Notes: generated from the sequence alone by a model not told the origin. A stretch of DNA of 64,000 bases from Chryseobacterium joostei (GCF_003815775.1 NZ_CP033926.1:4402001-4466000); one strand, 5' to 3'. Shown: positions 17,754 through 26,596, counted from the stretch's first letter. Made by a program: numbers and translations.

Positions 17754-19436
17754 ATGAAAAAGGTATTATTAGCTGCAGTTTTTTTGACAGGTTTTAGCTA
17801 CTCTTTTGCACAAGAGTCTAAAACTAAAAGTATTGACTCGAAAGAAGATAAAAATCTGATGATGTGGTATCACAAAGATTTTGCCACTTCAAAAGTATAT
17901 GGTGTAAATACAGAAAATGCATATAAATATCTGGAGTCGAAAGGTTTGAAGCCAAAAACAGTAATCGTAGGGGTTTTGGATAGTGGAGTACAGGTAGATC
18001 ACCCAGGATTGGTGAAAAATATGTGGACGAATCCCAACGAGGTACCAGGAAATGGTAAGGATGATGATGGAAACGGATATATCGATGACATCCATGGATG
18101 GAACTTTATAGGTGGAAAGAATGGCGATATTGGAATTGATAACATGGAAGTAACCAGAGTTGTTGCGAAATATCAACCAATTTTCGAAGGAGATGATTCT
18201 ACTAAAAACAAAGCAAACCAAGCCCAAATGCCGGAAGAATTTGCTATGTATATGAAAGCAAAAGGGCTTTTCACAAAGAAAAGCATCGAAGCAAAGCAAA
18301 ACTTCCAAACCTATTCAATGATCAATGATCTTATCCCGAACATGGTAAAGTTGTTGGCAGGAAAATCGGTGACAGCAGAAAATATTTCAGCAATTAAGAA
18401 ACCTACAGAACAGAAAGATGCAATCGCTTTGGAAATTCTGGGACAGGTATCTCAAGGACCTGAGTTTAAAGGGAAATCATCTGCGGAATTTGAAAAACTG
18501 ATGAAAGAGCAAATGAAAGAGGCAATCGATCATTATGCCCCTTCAGCAAAACAATATGACCTTTCATATGATCCAAGAAAAGAAATTGTAGGAGATAATT
18601 ATGATGACTATTCCGAAAAGAACTACGGAAATAATCATTATGAAGGCCCTGATGCTGAGCACGGAACACACGTAGCAGGAATCATTGCCGGACTTCCACA
18701 AGGAAAAGAAATACAACATGGTATAGCCTCTAAGGTAGCTAAAATCATGACGGTAAGAGCCGTGCCAGATGGTGATGAAAGAGATAAAGACGTTGCCAAT
18801 GCCATAAAATATGCTGTAGATAATGGTGCTAAAGTTCTGAATATGAGTTTTGGCAAACCCGTTTCCCCAGGTAAAAATGTAGTGTGGGATGCTTTCAAAT
18901 ATGCAGAAGATAAAGGAGTGCTTTTAGTAAAAGCTGCCGGAAATGAGAACGAAGATGTAGCAGAACATTTGGCATATCCTACAAATTTTAAAAACGTTAC
19001 TGATGAAAAACCATTTGTTAATAACGTAATTGTTGTTGGTGCAAGTACCAATGATAACAATGCCTTAAGAGCAAGCTTCTCCAACTATAATAAAAAAATG
19101 GTGGATGTTTTTGCTCCGGGAGAAAGAATTTATTCTACCGTTAAAGGAAGCAAATACGAATATCTGGATGGAACATCCATGGCATCTCCGGTGGTAGCAG
19201 GGGCTGCTGCAGTGTTATTGGCTTATATGCCAAATCTGACACCTGTTCAGGTTATTGAAGCATTGAAAAAATCAAGCAATCTAAGTACATCCAATGGTTT
19301 CAGTGACTTTTCTGGAGCAGGAGGAGTTATAGATGTAAAAAAAGCAGCAGAATATGCATATAACAATTTTTATAGCGGGACTAAAGCTCCTGTTGTAAAA
19401 AAAGCAAAAAAAGCAAAAAAAGCTGTTAGAAAATAA
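17754..19436 (+). CDS. S8 subtilisin-like serine protease, exported
   Basis: A 560-residue secreted subtilase. A signal peptide (MKKVLLAAVFLTGFSYSFAQ) supports the ATG at 17754 over an upstream ATG that would hide it. The triad is Asp76 (GVLDSGVQVDHPG), His306 (HGTHVAGI) and Ser475 (DGTSMASPVVAG). About 230 residues separate Asp from His, a large charged insert typical of the Bacteroidota subtilases and much longer than in subtilisin. The C-terminus is a lysine/alanine tail (KKAKKAKKAVRK) with no T9SS sorting domain. Role, such as periplasmic or surface protein turnover, is inferred. Confidence 0.9.
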   Translation: MKKVLLAAVFLTGFSYSFAQESKTKSIDSKEDKNLMMWYHKDFATSKVYGVNTENAYKYLESKGLKPKTVIVGVLDSGVQVDHPGLVKNMWTNPNEVPGNGKDDDGNGYIDDIHGWNFIGGKNGDIGIDNMEVTRVVAKYQPIFEGDDSTKNKANQAQMPEEFAMYMKAKGLFTKKSIEAKQNFQTYSMINDLIPNMVKLLAGKSVTAENISAIKKPTEQKDAIALEILGQVSQGPEFKGKSSAEFEKLMKEQMKEAIDHYAPSAKQYDLSYDPRKEIVGDNYDDYSEKNYGNNHYEGPDAEHGTHVAGIIAGLPQGKEIQHGIASKVAKIMTVRAVPDGDERDKDVANAIKYAVDNGAKVLNMSFGKPVSPGKNVVWDAFKYAEDKGVLLVKAAGNENEDVAEHLAYPTNFKNVTDEKPFVNNVIVVGASTNDNNALRASFSNYNKKMVDVFAPGERIYSTVKGSKYEYLDGTSMASPVVAGAAAVLLAYMPNLTPVQVIEALKKSSNLSTSNGFSDFSGAGGVIDVKKAAEYAYNNFYSGTKAPVVKKAKKAKKAVRK

Positions 19437-19572
19437 TTATTAAAATATGTTTATTGTATCCATTTTCATAATCGGATAATCTGTAGGTTTCGGATGGGAA
19501 GCCAATGCAGGAGTATAAAAATTACCAGATGGGAACATGTTAAAATATTCATTTTTAAACACCTAATAAAGG

Positions 19573-19598
19573 AGTCCGAATTTTTTCGGACTTTTTTA
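19573..19598 (+). terminator. intrinsic terminator
   Basis: AGTCCGAA / TTCGGACT with a 4-nt T loop followed by a T run. It lies about 135 bp after the subtilase stop. Confidence 0.85.
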
Positions 19599-19606
19599 TT
19601 TTTAAA

Positions 19607-19638
19607 TTGAAATTTTGGCACGGTTTTTTGTAACTTTA
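19607..19638 (+). promoter_or_regulatory. putative promoter of the lipocalin-like gene
   Basis: TTG at 19607-19609 and TAACTTTA at 19631-19638 with a 21-bp spacer approximate the Bacteroidota consensus; the -7 element ends in A instead of G. Confidence 0.4.
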
Positions 19639-19663
19639 TTGTAACAAAATAATAAACAACAAA

Positions 19664-20155
19664 ATGAAAAAGTTACTACTTGCAGGGATGTTAGGAACAT
19701 CACTTTTTGCAGTGTCTTGTTCCTCTGTGAATAACGCAGCTACAGCTCAAAATCAAAAGGCAGAATTTCTTAAATTAAAAGGAGATTGGCAGATTGTGAG
19801 CGTAGATTACGAAAAAGGATATAAAATTAAGCCTTTTGACGAAGGAGCAGATGCTCAGTGTTTCGTAGGAAGCCACTGGAGACTGATTCCTAATAACTGG
19901 ACAGGTGCTTATACCCTGAATGGGGGTGGAAGCTGCCCGGCTATTACACAACCTATCAAATTTGAAATAAAAAACGGTGATACGTTTATGTTTAAAAAAA
20001 TTATGGAGGGTACAAAAGCAAAACAAAATACTGCAGGTTATACTTTAACGGTAATCAACCAAAGTACAGATCAATTTTCTCTTCAGCAAGACGTTCCATT
20101 TGAAAATGGAAGTGTAAAAGTTGTTTACAACTTCGAAAGAGCTGGAATGAAATAA
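19664..20155 (+). CDS. lipocalin-like lipoprotein
   Basis: A 163-residue predicted lipoprotein with lipobox AVSC (acylated Cys19). After a serine/alanine linker comes a lipocalin-like barrel of the PF13648 type: it begins LKGDWQIVSVDYE (G-x-W motif) and continues with CFVGSHWRLIPN and the glycine-rich strand YTLNGGGSCP. Family members bind small hydrophobic ligands or act in envelope maintenance; no ligand can be inferred here. The OmpA-type lipoprotein gene follows after 24 bp and they likely form one transcript ending at the 20896-20920 terminator. Confidence 0.8.
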   Translation: MKKLLLAGMLGTSLFAVSCSSVNNAATAQNQKAEFLKLKGDWQIVSVDYEKGYKIKPFDEGADAQCFVGSHWRLIPNNWTGAYTLNGGGSCPAITQPIKFEIKNGDTFMFKKIMEGTKAKQNTAGYTLTVINQSTDQFSLQQDVPFENGSVKVVYNFERAGMK

Positions 20156-20179
20156 TTTATAACATAAAAGATCAAAAAA

Positions 20180-20869
20180 ATGAAATTTACTAAAACATAC
20201 GTAGGAGCTCTTTTCTTGTCATCAGCATTATTATTGACAAGTTGTGAAGCCGTTCAAAATTCAAATCACCAACAAAGAGGTACCGCTGTAGGTGCTGCAT
20301 CAGGAGCTGTATTAGGAGGTATCCTTGGAAACAATGTAGGTAGAGGTGGGAATGGTGCTATTGGTGCTGTACTAGGAGGTATTATCGGTGGTGTTGCAGG
20401 TAACGTTATCGGTAACAAAATGGATAAGCAGGCTAGAGATATTAAAGAAACATTACCAGGTGCTCAGGTAGAAAGAGTAGGAGATGGTATTAAAGTTACA
20501 ATGAATGAAAGTATTGTAAACTTTGCCTTTGACTCTTCAAACCTTACTTCTGTAGCTCAGGCTAACCTAGAAAAATTAGCTCAGGTATTGGTTAACAACC
20601 CTGATACCAATATCAACATCTATGGTCACACAGACAGCGTTGGTAAAGATGCTTACAACGTAGCCCTTTCTCAAAGAAGAGCAGATGCTGTAAAAGCTTA
20701 TTTAGTAGGAAAAGGAATTGCCGGAAGCAGAATGTTCACAAAAGGTGAAGGTAAAAATATGCCAGTTGCAAGCAATGATACAGATGAAGGAAGAGCTAAA
20801 AACAGAAGAGTTGAATTCGCTATTACTGCAAATGAAAAAATGATTAATGATGCCAAGCAAGGGCAGTAA
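20180..20869 (+). CDS. OmpA-family lipoprotein with glycine zipper
   Basis: A 229-residue lipoprotein (lipobox LLTSC). A glycine-zipper segment (AVGAASGAVLGGILGNNVG and two more G-rich repeats, about residues 35-80) may insert in or associate with the membrane. The C-terminal OmpA domain (about 110-220) shows NFAFDSSNLT, the peptidoglycan-binding IYGHTDSVG (conserved Asp) and the NRRVEFAI end with the conserved Arg. It is expected to tether the outer membrane to peptidoglycan. The architecture resembles the YiaD/Pal group. Confidence 0.88.
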   Translation: MKFTKTYVGALFLSSALLLTSCEAVQNSNHQQRGTAVGAASGAVLGGILGNNVGRGGNGAIGAVLGGIIGGVAGNVIGNKMDKQARDIKETLPGAQVERVGDGIKVTMNESIVNFAFDSSNLTSVAQANLEKLAQVLVNNPDTNINIYGHTDSVGKDAYNVALSQRRADAVKAYLVGKGIAGSRMFTKGEGKNMPVASNDTDEGRAKNRRVEFAITANEKMINDAKQGQ

Positions 20870-20895
20870 TTAATTTAACATATAAATATTTTCGT

Positions 20896-20920
20896 AAAAG
20901 ACCGCTTCGGCGGTTTTTTT
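20896..20920 (+). terminator. intrinsic terminator
   Basis: AAAAGACCGC TTCG GCGGTTTTTTT: a short GC stem with a stable UUCG tetraloop and T run, 27 bp after the OmpA stop. Confidence 0.9.
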
Positions 20921-20976
20921 CGTATTTTTAGGCTGGTAATTTTGAATTTATTATTTTTGTAATTGAAATAACATAA

Positions 20977-21864
20977 ATGAAGAAATATTTTAAACTGCTC
21001 CGTGTGGAGCAATGGGTGAAAAACCTTTTTGTATTTGTCCCTCTATTCTTTTCTGGTAACATTACCAATGTAGAACTCCTTGCCAAAAGCATCTTTGCTT
21101 TTATCATCTTTTCGTTAGCCGCAAGTGTCGTTTATATTCTGAATGATTATAATGACATTGAAGCAGACAGAAAGCATCCTGAAAAGAGAAGACGTCCGTT
21201 AGCAAGTGGTGCAATCTCTAAATCCAAGGCGATAGGAATTCTCATCGGGCTTGTCATTGCAGACATTGCTCTTGTGTTCATTGCTCAGCTTTATTTCCAT
21301 CAGTTCTTATGGAAATTCGGTACCATCATTGCTTTTTATGTGGTGATGAATCTTGCTTATACATTTAGATTGAAGCATGTTCCTATTATTGATATCTTTA
21401 TCATTGCCATAGGATTTGTATTGCGAGTTCTTGCGGGTGGTTACATTACCGGGATTAGTATTTCACAATGGGCGATCTTGCTTACGTTTGTATTAGCATT
21501 GGTGCTTGCCATTGGAAAAAGGAGAGGAGAGCTTATCAACGCTCAGGTTTCAGGAAAAACAAGAAAAGCATTAGATGGATATAATGTTCAGTTTGCAGAT
21601 ATTGCGCTGTCTATTTCCATAACGCTTGCTATTGTATGTTACCTGATGTTTACCCTGTCGCCGGAAGTTCAGGCAAGATTCCATGAAAGAGTTTTCTACA
21701 CAGTAGTTTTTGTAGTTTTTGCCCTTTTGAGGTATCTGCAACAGACACTTGTTTACAACAGAACAGAATCTCCCACAAAAATTGTGTACAGAGATCGTTA
21801 TATACAGGTTACCCTATTACTTTGGGTTGCCGCATTTTTAATTCAAATTTACTTTAAGAAATGA
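20977..21864 (+). CDS. UbiA-family polyprenyl-phosphate phosphoribosyltransferase (DPPR synthase-like)
   Basis: A 295-residue polytopic membrane enzyme with about eight hydrophobic helices. The first UbiA aspartate motif is NDYNDIEAD (N56, D57, D60, D64), followed by RKHPEKRRRPLASG. The RKHPxKxxRP extension is characteristic of decaprenyl-phosphate 5-phosphoribosyltransferases (mycobacterial Rv3806c), which transfer ribose 5-phosphate from PRPP to a polyprenyl phosphate. Its ATG lies inside the next gene junction: the stop overlaps the start of the DprE1-like gene by 4 bp. The neighbouring oxidase and reductase make the DPPR-synthase assignment much stronger than sequence alone. Confidence 0.85.
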   Translation: MKKYFKLLRVEQWVKNLFVFVPLFFSGNITNVELLAKSIFAFIIFSLAASVVYILNDYNDIEADRKHPEKRRRPLASGAISKSKAIGILIGLVIADIALVFIAQLYFHQFLWKFGTIIAFYVVMNLAYTFRLKHVPIIDIFIIAIGFVLRVLAGGYITGISISQWAILLTFVLALVLAIGKRRGELINAQVSGKTRKALDGYNVQFADIALSISITLAIVCYLMFTLSPEVQARFHERVFYTVVFVVFALLRYLQQTLVYNRTESPTKIVYRDRYIQVTLLLWVAAFLIQIYFKK

Positions 21865-23180
21865 AGCCGAATTTCACACAGAAAGTTACAAACTGGGGCA
21901 ATTTCCCGGTAGTGGAAAAAGAAATGAGATCTGAAGACAGCTTCAAAAAAATAAAAGAGTTTGTACTCAATCATAATGAAGTTATAGCAAGAGGAAACGG
22001 AAGATGCTATGGAGATGCTTCGTTGGGAGAGACCATATTTTCTACCAAAAAACTAAATAAATTCATCAGTTTTGACCGTTTAAATGGAGTTATAGAGTGC
22101 GAATCCGGAGTATTGCTTTCGGACGTACTTGAAATATCAGTTCCACAGGGGTATTTTCTTTATGTAACCCCGGGAACAAAATTTATTTCGGTAGGAGGTG
22201 CCATTGCTTCTGATGTTCATGGGAAAAACCATCACGCAGAAGGTTGTTTTTCAGAATATGTTATTGAATTTAAATTAATGACTGAAAAAGGGGAAATCAT
22301 TACCTGTTCAAGAGAAGAGAATTCTGAGAAGTTTTGGGCTACCATTGGTGGTATGGGACTTACAGGAATTATTCTTACTGCAAAATTTAAGCTTAAGAAC
22401 ATAGAATCTGCATACATCCGTCAGGAAAGTATTAAAGCAGAAAATCTGGATGAGATCTTTAAGCTGTTTGATGAAAGTGAAAGCTGGACGTATACCGTAG
22501 CATGGATTGATTGTCTTCAAAAAGGAAAAAATATCGGAAGAAGTATTCTGATGAGAGGTGAGCATGCCTTTCAGCATGAGCTGCCTCAAACTATGGCAAA
22601 AACTCCTTTAAGATTAAAGAAAAAATTACAACCTACAATTCCGTTCTATTTTCCAGGATTTGTATTGAATGCATTGACGGTAAAAATCTTCAATTGGCTG
22701 TACTATAAAAAACAATCTAAAAAGGAGGTAAAGAACTTTATCGATTATGAAACGTTCTTCTATCCTTTGGATGCCATTAATGAATGGAATAAAATCTATG
22801 GAAAATCTGGATTTATACAATATCAGATGGTTATTCCTAAAGAAGCAGGAAAAGAGGGAATGAAAAAAATTCTTGAAACAATAGCCAATAGTGGGAATGG
22901 TTCATTTCTGGCGGTGTTAAAGCTTTTTGGAAAACATAATCCGGAAGCTTACAACTCATTTCCGGTTGAGGGATATACGTTGGCACTGGATTTTAAAGTG
23001 AATTCAAAACTAAAAAAGCTAGTGGATCAATTAGACAGCATCGTACAGGAGTTTGGTGGAAGAATTTATCTTACCAAGGACAGTATGAGCAGATCATCAT
23101 TGACCAATTACCTGAAAAATATTCAAAGTCCTAAATTTGTGTCTTTACAGCACAAAAGAATCATAAATAATAACTCATAA
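21861..23180 (+). CDS. FAD-dependent oxidase, DprE1-like
   Basis: A 439-residue flavoprotein of the vanillyl-alcohol-oxidase fold. FAD-binding segments are ARGNGRCYGDASLG (43-56) and GGAIASDVHGKNHH (112-125). It matches DprE1, which oxidises the 2'-OH of decaprenylphosphoryl-ribose. The C-terminal substrate region aligns by eye with mycobacterial DprE1: GYTLALDF here against GWNICVDF, and LTKDS with Lys406 corresponding to the catalytic Lys418. At the benzothiazinone-target position Cys387 this protein has Ala375. It overlaps the UbiA gene by 4 bp and the following reductase by 1 bp, indicating tight coupling. Confidence 0.87.
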   Translation: MKPNFTQKVTNWGNFPVVEKEMRSEDSFKKIKEFVLNHNEVIARGNGRCYGDASLGETIFSTKKLNKFISFDRLNGVIECESGVLLSDVLEISVPQGYFLYVTPGTKFISVGGAIASDVHGKNHHAEGCFSEYVIEFKLMTEKGEIITCSREENSEKFWATIGGMGLTGIILTAKFKLKNIESAYIRQESIKAENLDEIFKLFDESESWTYTVAWIDCLQKGKNIGRSILMRGEHAFQHELPQTMAKTPLRLKKKLQPTIPFYFPGFVLNALTVKIFNWLYYKKQSKKEVKNFIDYETFFYPLDAINEWNKIYGKSGFIQYQMVIPKEAGKEGMKKILETIANSGNGSFLAVLKLFGKHNPEAYNSFPVEGYTLALDFKVNSKLKKLVDQLDSIVQEFGGRIYLTKDSMSRSSLTNYLKNIQSPKFVSLQHKRIINNNS

Positions 23181-23905
23181 TGATAGTTCTGGGAAGTACA
23201 TCTGAAGTGGCACAAGCATTTGTGGAAAAAGCACTTCTGGAAGGAGAAAAGTTTGAAAAAATCTATCTATTTACCTCAAATAAAGAAACTACAGAAAGAT
23301 TTGCAAGACATATTGATGTAAAGTTTCTGCATCAGTCGGAAGTCATAGAACTGGATCTGATGAAGGAAATTGATTATAATAGATTTGATAATATCAATTC
23401 AAATGTATTATTTTGTGCCGTAGGATATTTAGGAGACGGAACAGAAGAGGGTTTGTATGATAATAAGAATACAGAACGTATTATTAATATCAATTACTCT
23501 AAGCTGATTCCGTTAATGAATTATTTTGCCCATAAATTTGAAAGCAGAAGGTCGGGAACAATCATTGGTCTTTCATCAGTGGCTGGGGATAGAGGTAGAC
23601 AGAGTAACTTTATTTATGGAAGTGCAAAGGCTGCTTTTACGGCATATCTGAGTGGTTTGAGGAACTATCTTTTTAGTAAAAAAGTACATGTTCTGACGAT
23701 AAAACCAGGATTTATGGCTACCAAAATGACAGAAGGATTACCTTTGAATCCTAAGTTAACAGCCACTCCCAAGCAAGCCGCAGCCAGCATTTATAAGGCT
23801 TTTAAAAAGCAAAAAGATGTAGCATATGTCTTGCCGATTTGGAGTATTATTATGATGATTATCAGGAATATTCCTGAATTTATATTTAAAAAGTTAAAGC
23901 TTTAA
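23180..23905 (+). CDS. short-chain dehydrogenase, DprE2-like
   Basis: A 241-residue SDR. The N-terminal nucleotide-binding segment is MIVLGSTSEVAQAF, lacking the common TGxxxGxG form as also in DprE2-type proteins. The catalytic Ser132/Ser133 (GLSSVAG), Tyr146 and Lys150 (YGSAK) are present. A hydrophobic C-terminal segment (VLPIWSIIMMIIRNIPEFI) could anchor it to the membrane. In mycobacteria DprE2 reduces the 2'-keto intermediate to decaprenylphosphoryl-arabinose. The assignment here rests on the SDR family plus the immediate neighbours. Confidence 0.85.
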   Translation: MIVLGSTSEVAQAFVEKALLEGEKFEKIYLFTSNKETTERFARHIDVKFLHQSEVIELDLMKEIDYNRFDNINSNVLFCAVGYLGDGTEEGLYDNKNTERIININYSKLIPLMNYFAHKFESRRSGTIIGLSSVAGDRGRQSNFIYGSAKAAFTAYLSGLRNYLFSKKVHVLTIKPGFMATKMTEGLPLNPKLTATPKQAAASIYKAFKKQKDVAYVLPIWSIIMMIIRNIPEFIFKKLKL

Positions 23906-23907
23906 AA

Positions 23908-24495
23908 ATGAAAAAATTGTATTGTTTTGATTTTGACGGAACCCTGACATATAAGGATACCATGTTTATGTATCTTAAATTTTATGATTCTACAAAATAT
24001 AGAATACAATTTTTAAGACACGTTCCTCTTTTTATCCTGTTAAAGCTTAAATTGGCAGACACAGAAAAAGTAAAGAAAAGTTTTATCGGATCTATCCTAA
24101 AGGGACAGACCCAGGAAAAAATTGAGCTAAAGTCTAAGCAATTTTTTGAGCAACACTACCCTAAGATTGTAAGAGAAAATGCTTTAGACTTTATACAAAA
24201 TATCGATAGGAATAATACACAGAGTTTATTAGTAACTGCCTCATTGGATATTTGGGTAAAACCTTTTGCAGAGAAACTGAAAATGGAGCTTGTTTCTACG
24301 CGTGCAGAGTTTAAAAACGGTGTTTTCACAGGAAACTTTATCGGTAAAAATTGTAACGGAAAGGAAAAACTAGTCAGAATAAAGGAAGAAATCAATGATT
24401 CTAGATATGATAAAATTATCGCATTTGGGGATACTTCCGGAGATAAGCCAATGTTGAAATGGGCAAATGAGGGACATTACCAATTTTTTCACTAA
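23908..24495 (+). CDS. HAD-IB family phosphatase
   Basis: A 195-residue HAD phosphatase of subfamily IB (SerB-like). Motif I is DFDGT (nucleophile Asp8, acid/base Asp10), motif II is VTAS, and motif III is GDTSGD near the C-terminus, with a helical cap of the C1 type. It starts 3 bp after the reductase stop. The arabinose-precursor route needs a phosphatase to remove the 5'-phosphate after the UbiA step. In mycobacteria that gene (Rv3807c) is of a different family, so this HAD protein is a plausible non-homologous replacement. That role is inference; a phosphoserine-phosphatase-like activity is the alternative. Confidence 0.8.
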   Translation: MKKLYCFDFDGTLTYKDTMFMYLKFYDSTKYRIQFLRHVPLFILLKLKLADTEKVKKSFIGSILKGQTQEKIELKSKQFFEQHYPKIVRENALDFIQNIDRNNTQSLLVTASLDIWVKPFAEKLKMELVSTRAEFKNGVFTGNFIGKNCNGKEKLVRIKEEINDSRYDKIIAFGDTSGDKPMLKWANEGHYQFFH

Positions 24496-24519
24496 TTTTG
24501 GGTGATAAAAGTGTAAAAA

Positions 24520-24996
24520 ATGAAAAGCCTGTTAATTGCATTGGCGGCACTGCTTATGAGCTGTACCAGTGCAACATCATCTCAACAAAAATCGCCCGAT
24601 ATGCAGAAAAATGTAGAATTTATTGTTTCCCAATCACAGGGAGGTACACAGCAGGCCGGTTTTAGAATCATTAAAGAAGAAAAAGATTTTCGCAATATAA
24701 TCAAAGGAAGTTTTGGCGTTATAGATGCAGGGGGAGATGACTCTTACATCAAATACCCGCAATTTCCTAAAAATAAAAAAGTTGTTTTATATAATTTGGG
24801 AAGTTTCAGATCAGGAAGCCATACCATTAATGAAATTAAAAGCATCTCTGTAAAGAATAATGTCCTGTATGTAGAAGTTCCGGAAGGAGAACCATCCGGC
24901 GGAATGGAAATTCAGGTGCTTTCTAACCCGTGGTTTCTTTTTGCTGTTCCTGCAGATTACCAGTTTACCTCCGTAGAATTAAAATATTCAAAATAA
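24520..24996 (+). CDS. PrcB-like lipoprotein
   Basis: A 158-residue predicted lipoprotein (lipobox LMSC, Cys15). The mature domain (FIVSQSQGGTQQAGFRIIKEEKDF through LFAVPADY) resembles the PrcB C-terminal domain, in which a protease-complex subunit supports a subtilisin-like protease in spirochaetes. The family label is moderately supported. Role here is unknown. It is part of the contiguous run from the UbiA gene to the cysteine desulfurase, with only 2 bp to the next gene. Confidence 0.6.
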   Translation: MKSLLIALAALLMSCTSATSSQQKSPDMQKNVEFIVSQSQGGTQQAGFRIIKEEKDFRNIIKGSFGVIDAGGDDSYIKYPQFPKNKKVVLYNLGSFRSGSHTINEIKSISVKNNVLYVEVPEGEPSGGMEIQVLSNPWFLFAVPADYQFTSVELKYSK

Positions 24997-24998
24997 TA

Positions 24999-26174
24999 AT
25001 GGATAAAATATATTTAGATAATGCCGCAACCACTCCGCTTGCAGAAGAAGTTATAGATGCAATGGTTGGTACAATGAAGATGAACTTCGGAAACCCATCT
25101 TCAACCCACAGTTTTGGCCAGGAAGCAAAAATCCTTATTGAAAATGTAAGAAGACAGGTTGCAGACTATCTTCATGTAACTCCTGCTGAGATCATTTTCA
25201 CATCTTGCGGAACTGAATCCAACAATATGATCATCAAATCCTCAGTAGAACATCTAGGGGTAGAAAGGATCATAAGCTCTCCTTTAGAACACAAATGTGT
25301 TTCTGAAAGTATTTTGGATATGAAAAGCAGAAAGGGAGTAGAAGTAAACTACATCCGTCCTAATGAGAAAGGAGATATTGACCTGAATAAATTAGAAGAG
25401 CTGTTAAAAGCTTCAGATAAAAAAACGTTGGTAAGCTTAATGCATGCCAATAATGAAATCGGAAATATCGTTGATATTAAAAAAATTGCAGCATTATGCA
25501 AAGCGAATAATGCTCTTTATCATTCTGATACAGTGAAGACAATGGCCCACATGGAATTTGATTTTTCAGATACCCTTGTAGATTTTGCTTCTTGCAGCGC
25601 TCATAAATTTCACGGTCCAAAAGGAGTAGGCTTTGCTTTTATTAGAAAGGCTACTGGTTTAAAAGGAATTATTACTGGTGGACCTCAGGAAAGAAGCCTT
25701 AGAGCCGGAACTGAAAATGTTGCGGGTATCGTAGGTTTGGGTAAGGCTTTAGAGCTTTGCATCAACAATATGGAGGCTTATGCTGCCCATATCAGAGAAA
25801 TTAAAGCATACGCTATCGAAAAACTATCTGCAGAGGTTTCCAATATTAAATTCAATGGAAGAAGTGGGGAAATGGAGAATAGTGTCGACAGTGTTTTAAG
25901 TGTATTGCTTCCATATAAAAATCCTTTGATTGGTCTTCAGTTGGATATGAAAGGGATTGCAATTTCTCAGGGAAGTGCATGCTCCTCTGGTGCATCTAAA
26001 CCGTCAATGGTTATGATGATGGTTCTTTCTGAAGATGAGATGGACCACTGCACACCATTGCGTATTTCTTTTAGCCATTTGACCACCAAGTCTGATATAG
26101 ATGCATTGGCGAATGCTCTAAAGGAAATTTCAAGTGATTACACTATAGAAAAAACTAATGTTGAGCATAGATAG
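24999..26174 (+). CDS. cysteine desulfurase (NifS/IscS type)
   Basis: A 391-residue PLP enzyme that removes sulfur from cysteine for Fe-S cluster or thio-modification pathways. It starts at the ATG at 24999 (MDKIYLDNAATTPL). An upstream in-frame start would only read backwards into the PrcB gene. The PLP lysine is in SCSAHKFHGPKGVG, the helix-start motif HANNEIG is present, and the persulfide cysteine lies in SQGSACSSGA. The class I loop supports the NifS/IscS group over SufS. No iscU or other Fe-S genes adjoin it. Confidence 0.93.
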   Translation: MDKIYLDNAATTPLAEEVIDAMVGTMKMNFGNPSSTHSFGQEAKILIENVRRQVADYLHVTPAEIIFTSCGTESNNMIIKSSVEHLGVERIISSPLEHKCVSESILDMKSRKGVEVNYIRPNEKGDIDLNKLEELLKASDKKTLVSLMHANNEIGNIVDIKKIAALCKANNALYHSDTVKTMAHMEFDFSDTLVDFASCSAHKFHGPKGVGFAFIRKATGLKGIITGGPQERSLRAGTENVAGIVGLGKALELCINNMEAYAAHIREIKAYAIEKLSAEVSNIKFNGRSGEMENSVDSVLSVLLPYKNPLIGLQLDMKGIAISQGSACSSGASKPSMVMMMVLSEDEMDHCTPLRISFSHLTTKSDIDALANALKEISSDYTIEKTNVEHR

Positions 26175-26258
26175 TCTTATGATGTAAAAATCGTAATTTT
26201 GAAGACTCAATAAAGGGAAAAACAAGAAAATAATATTAATTAAAATAAAAGAAACAAA

Positions 26259-26576
26259 ATGGCTTTAGAAATTACAGACAGCTCATTCCAGGATACCGTT
26301 TTAAAATCAGACAAACCAGTATTAGTAGACTTCTGGGCAGTATGGTGTGGACCTTGTAGAACTTTGGGACCAATCATTGAAGAAGTTGCTTCAGATTTTG
26401 AAGGAAAAGCAGTAGTAGGAAAAGTGGATGTAGACAACAACCAGGAAATTTCAATGCAATATGGTATCAGAAATATTCCTACTGTTCTTATTTTTAAGAA
26501 TGGAGAGGTTGTAGATAAGTTAGTAGGTGTAGCTCCAAAAGAGGTAATCGCTGAAAAATTAAGCGCTCACTTATAA
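26259..26576 (+). CDS. trxA: thioredoxin
   Basis: A 105-residue classical thioredoxin with the active site FWAVWCGPC (Cys30, Cys33), the following KVDVDNN strand and the cis-proline motif NIPT. No signal peptide, so it is cytoplasmic and reduces protein disulfides with thioredoxin reductase. Length is canonical. It is a single gene followed by a terminator, then the tRNA array. Confidence 0.95.
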   Translation: MALEITDSSFQDTVLKSDKPVLVDFWAVWCGPCRTLGPIIEEVASDFEGKAVVGKVDVDNNQEISMQYGIRNIPTVLIFKNGEVVDKLVGVAPKEVIAEKLSAHL

Positions 26577-26596
26577 AAAAACAATTGTGATAATGA

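Noticed and set aside
18638..19084. 148-residue minus-strand ORF in the subtilase gene
   Set aside because: Antisense to the catalytic domain of the subtilase; low-complexity Ser/Leu/Pro composition.
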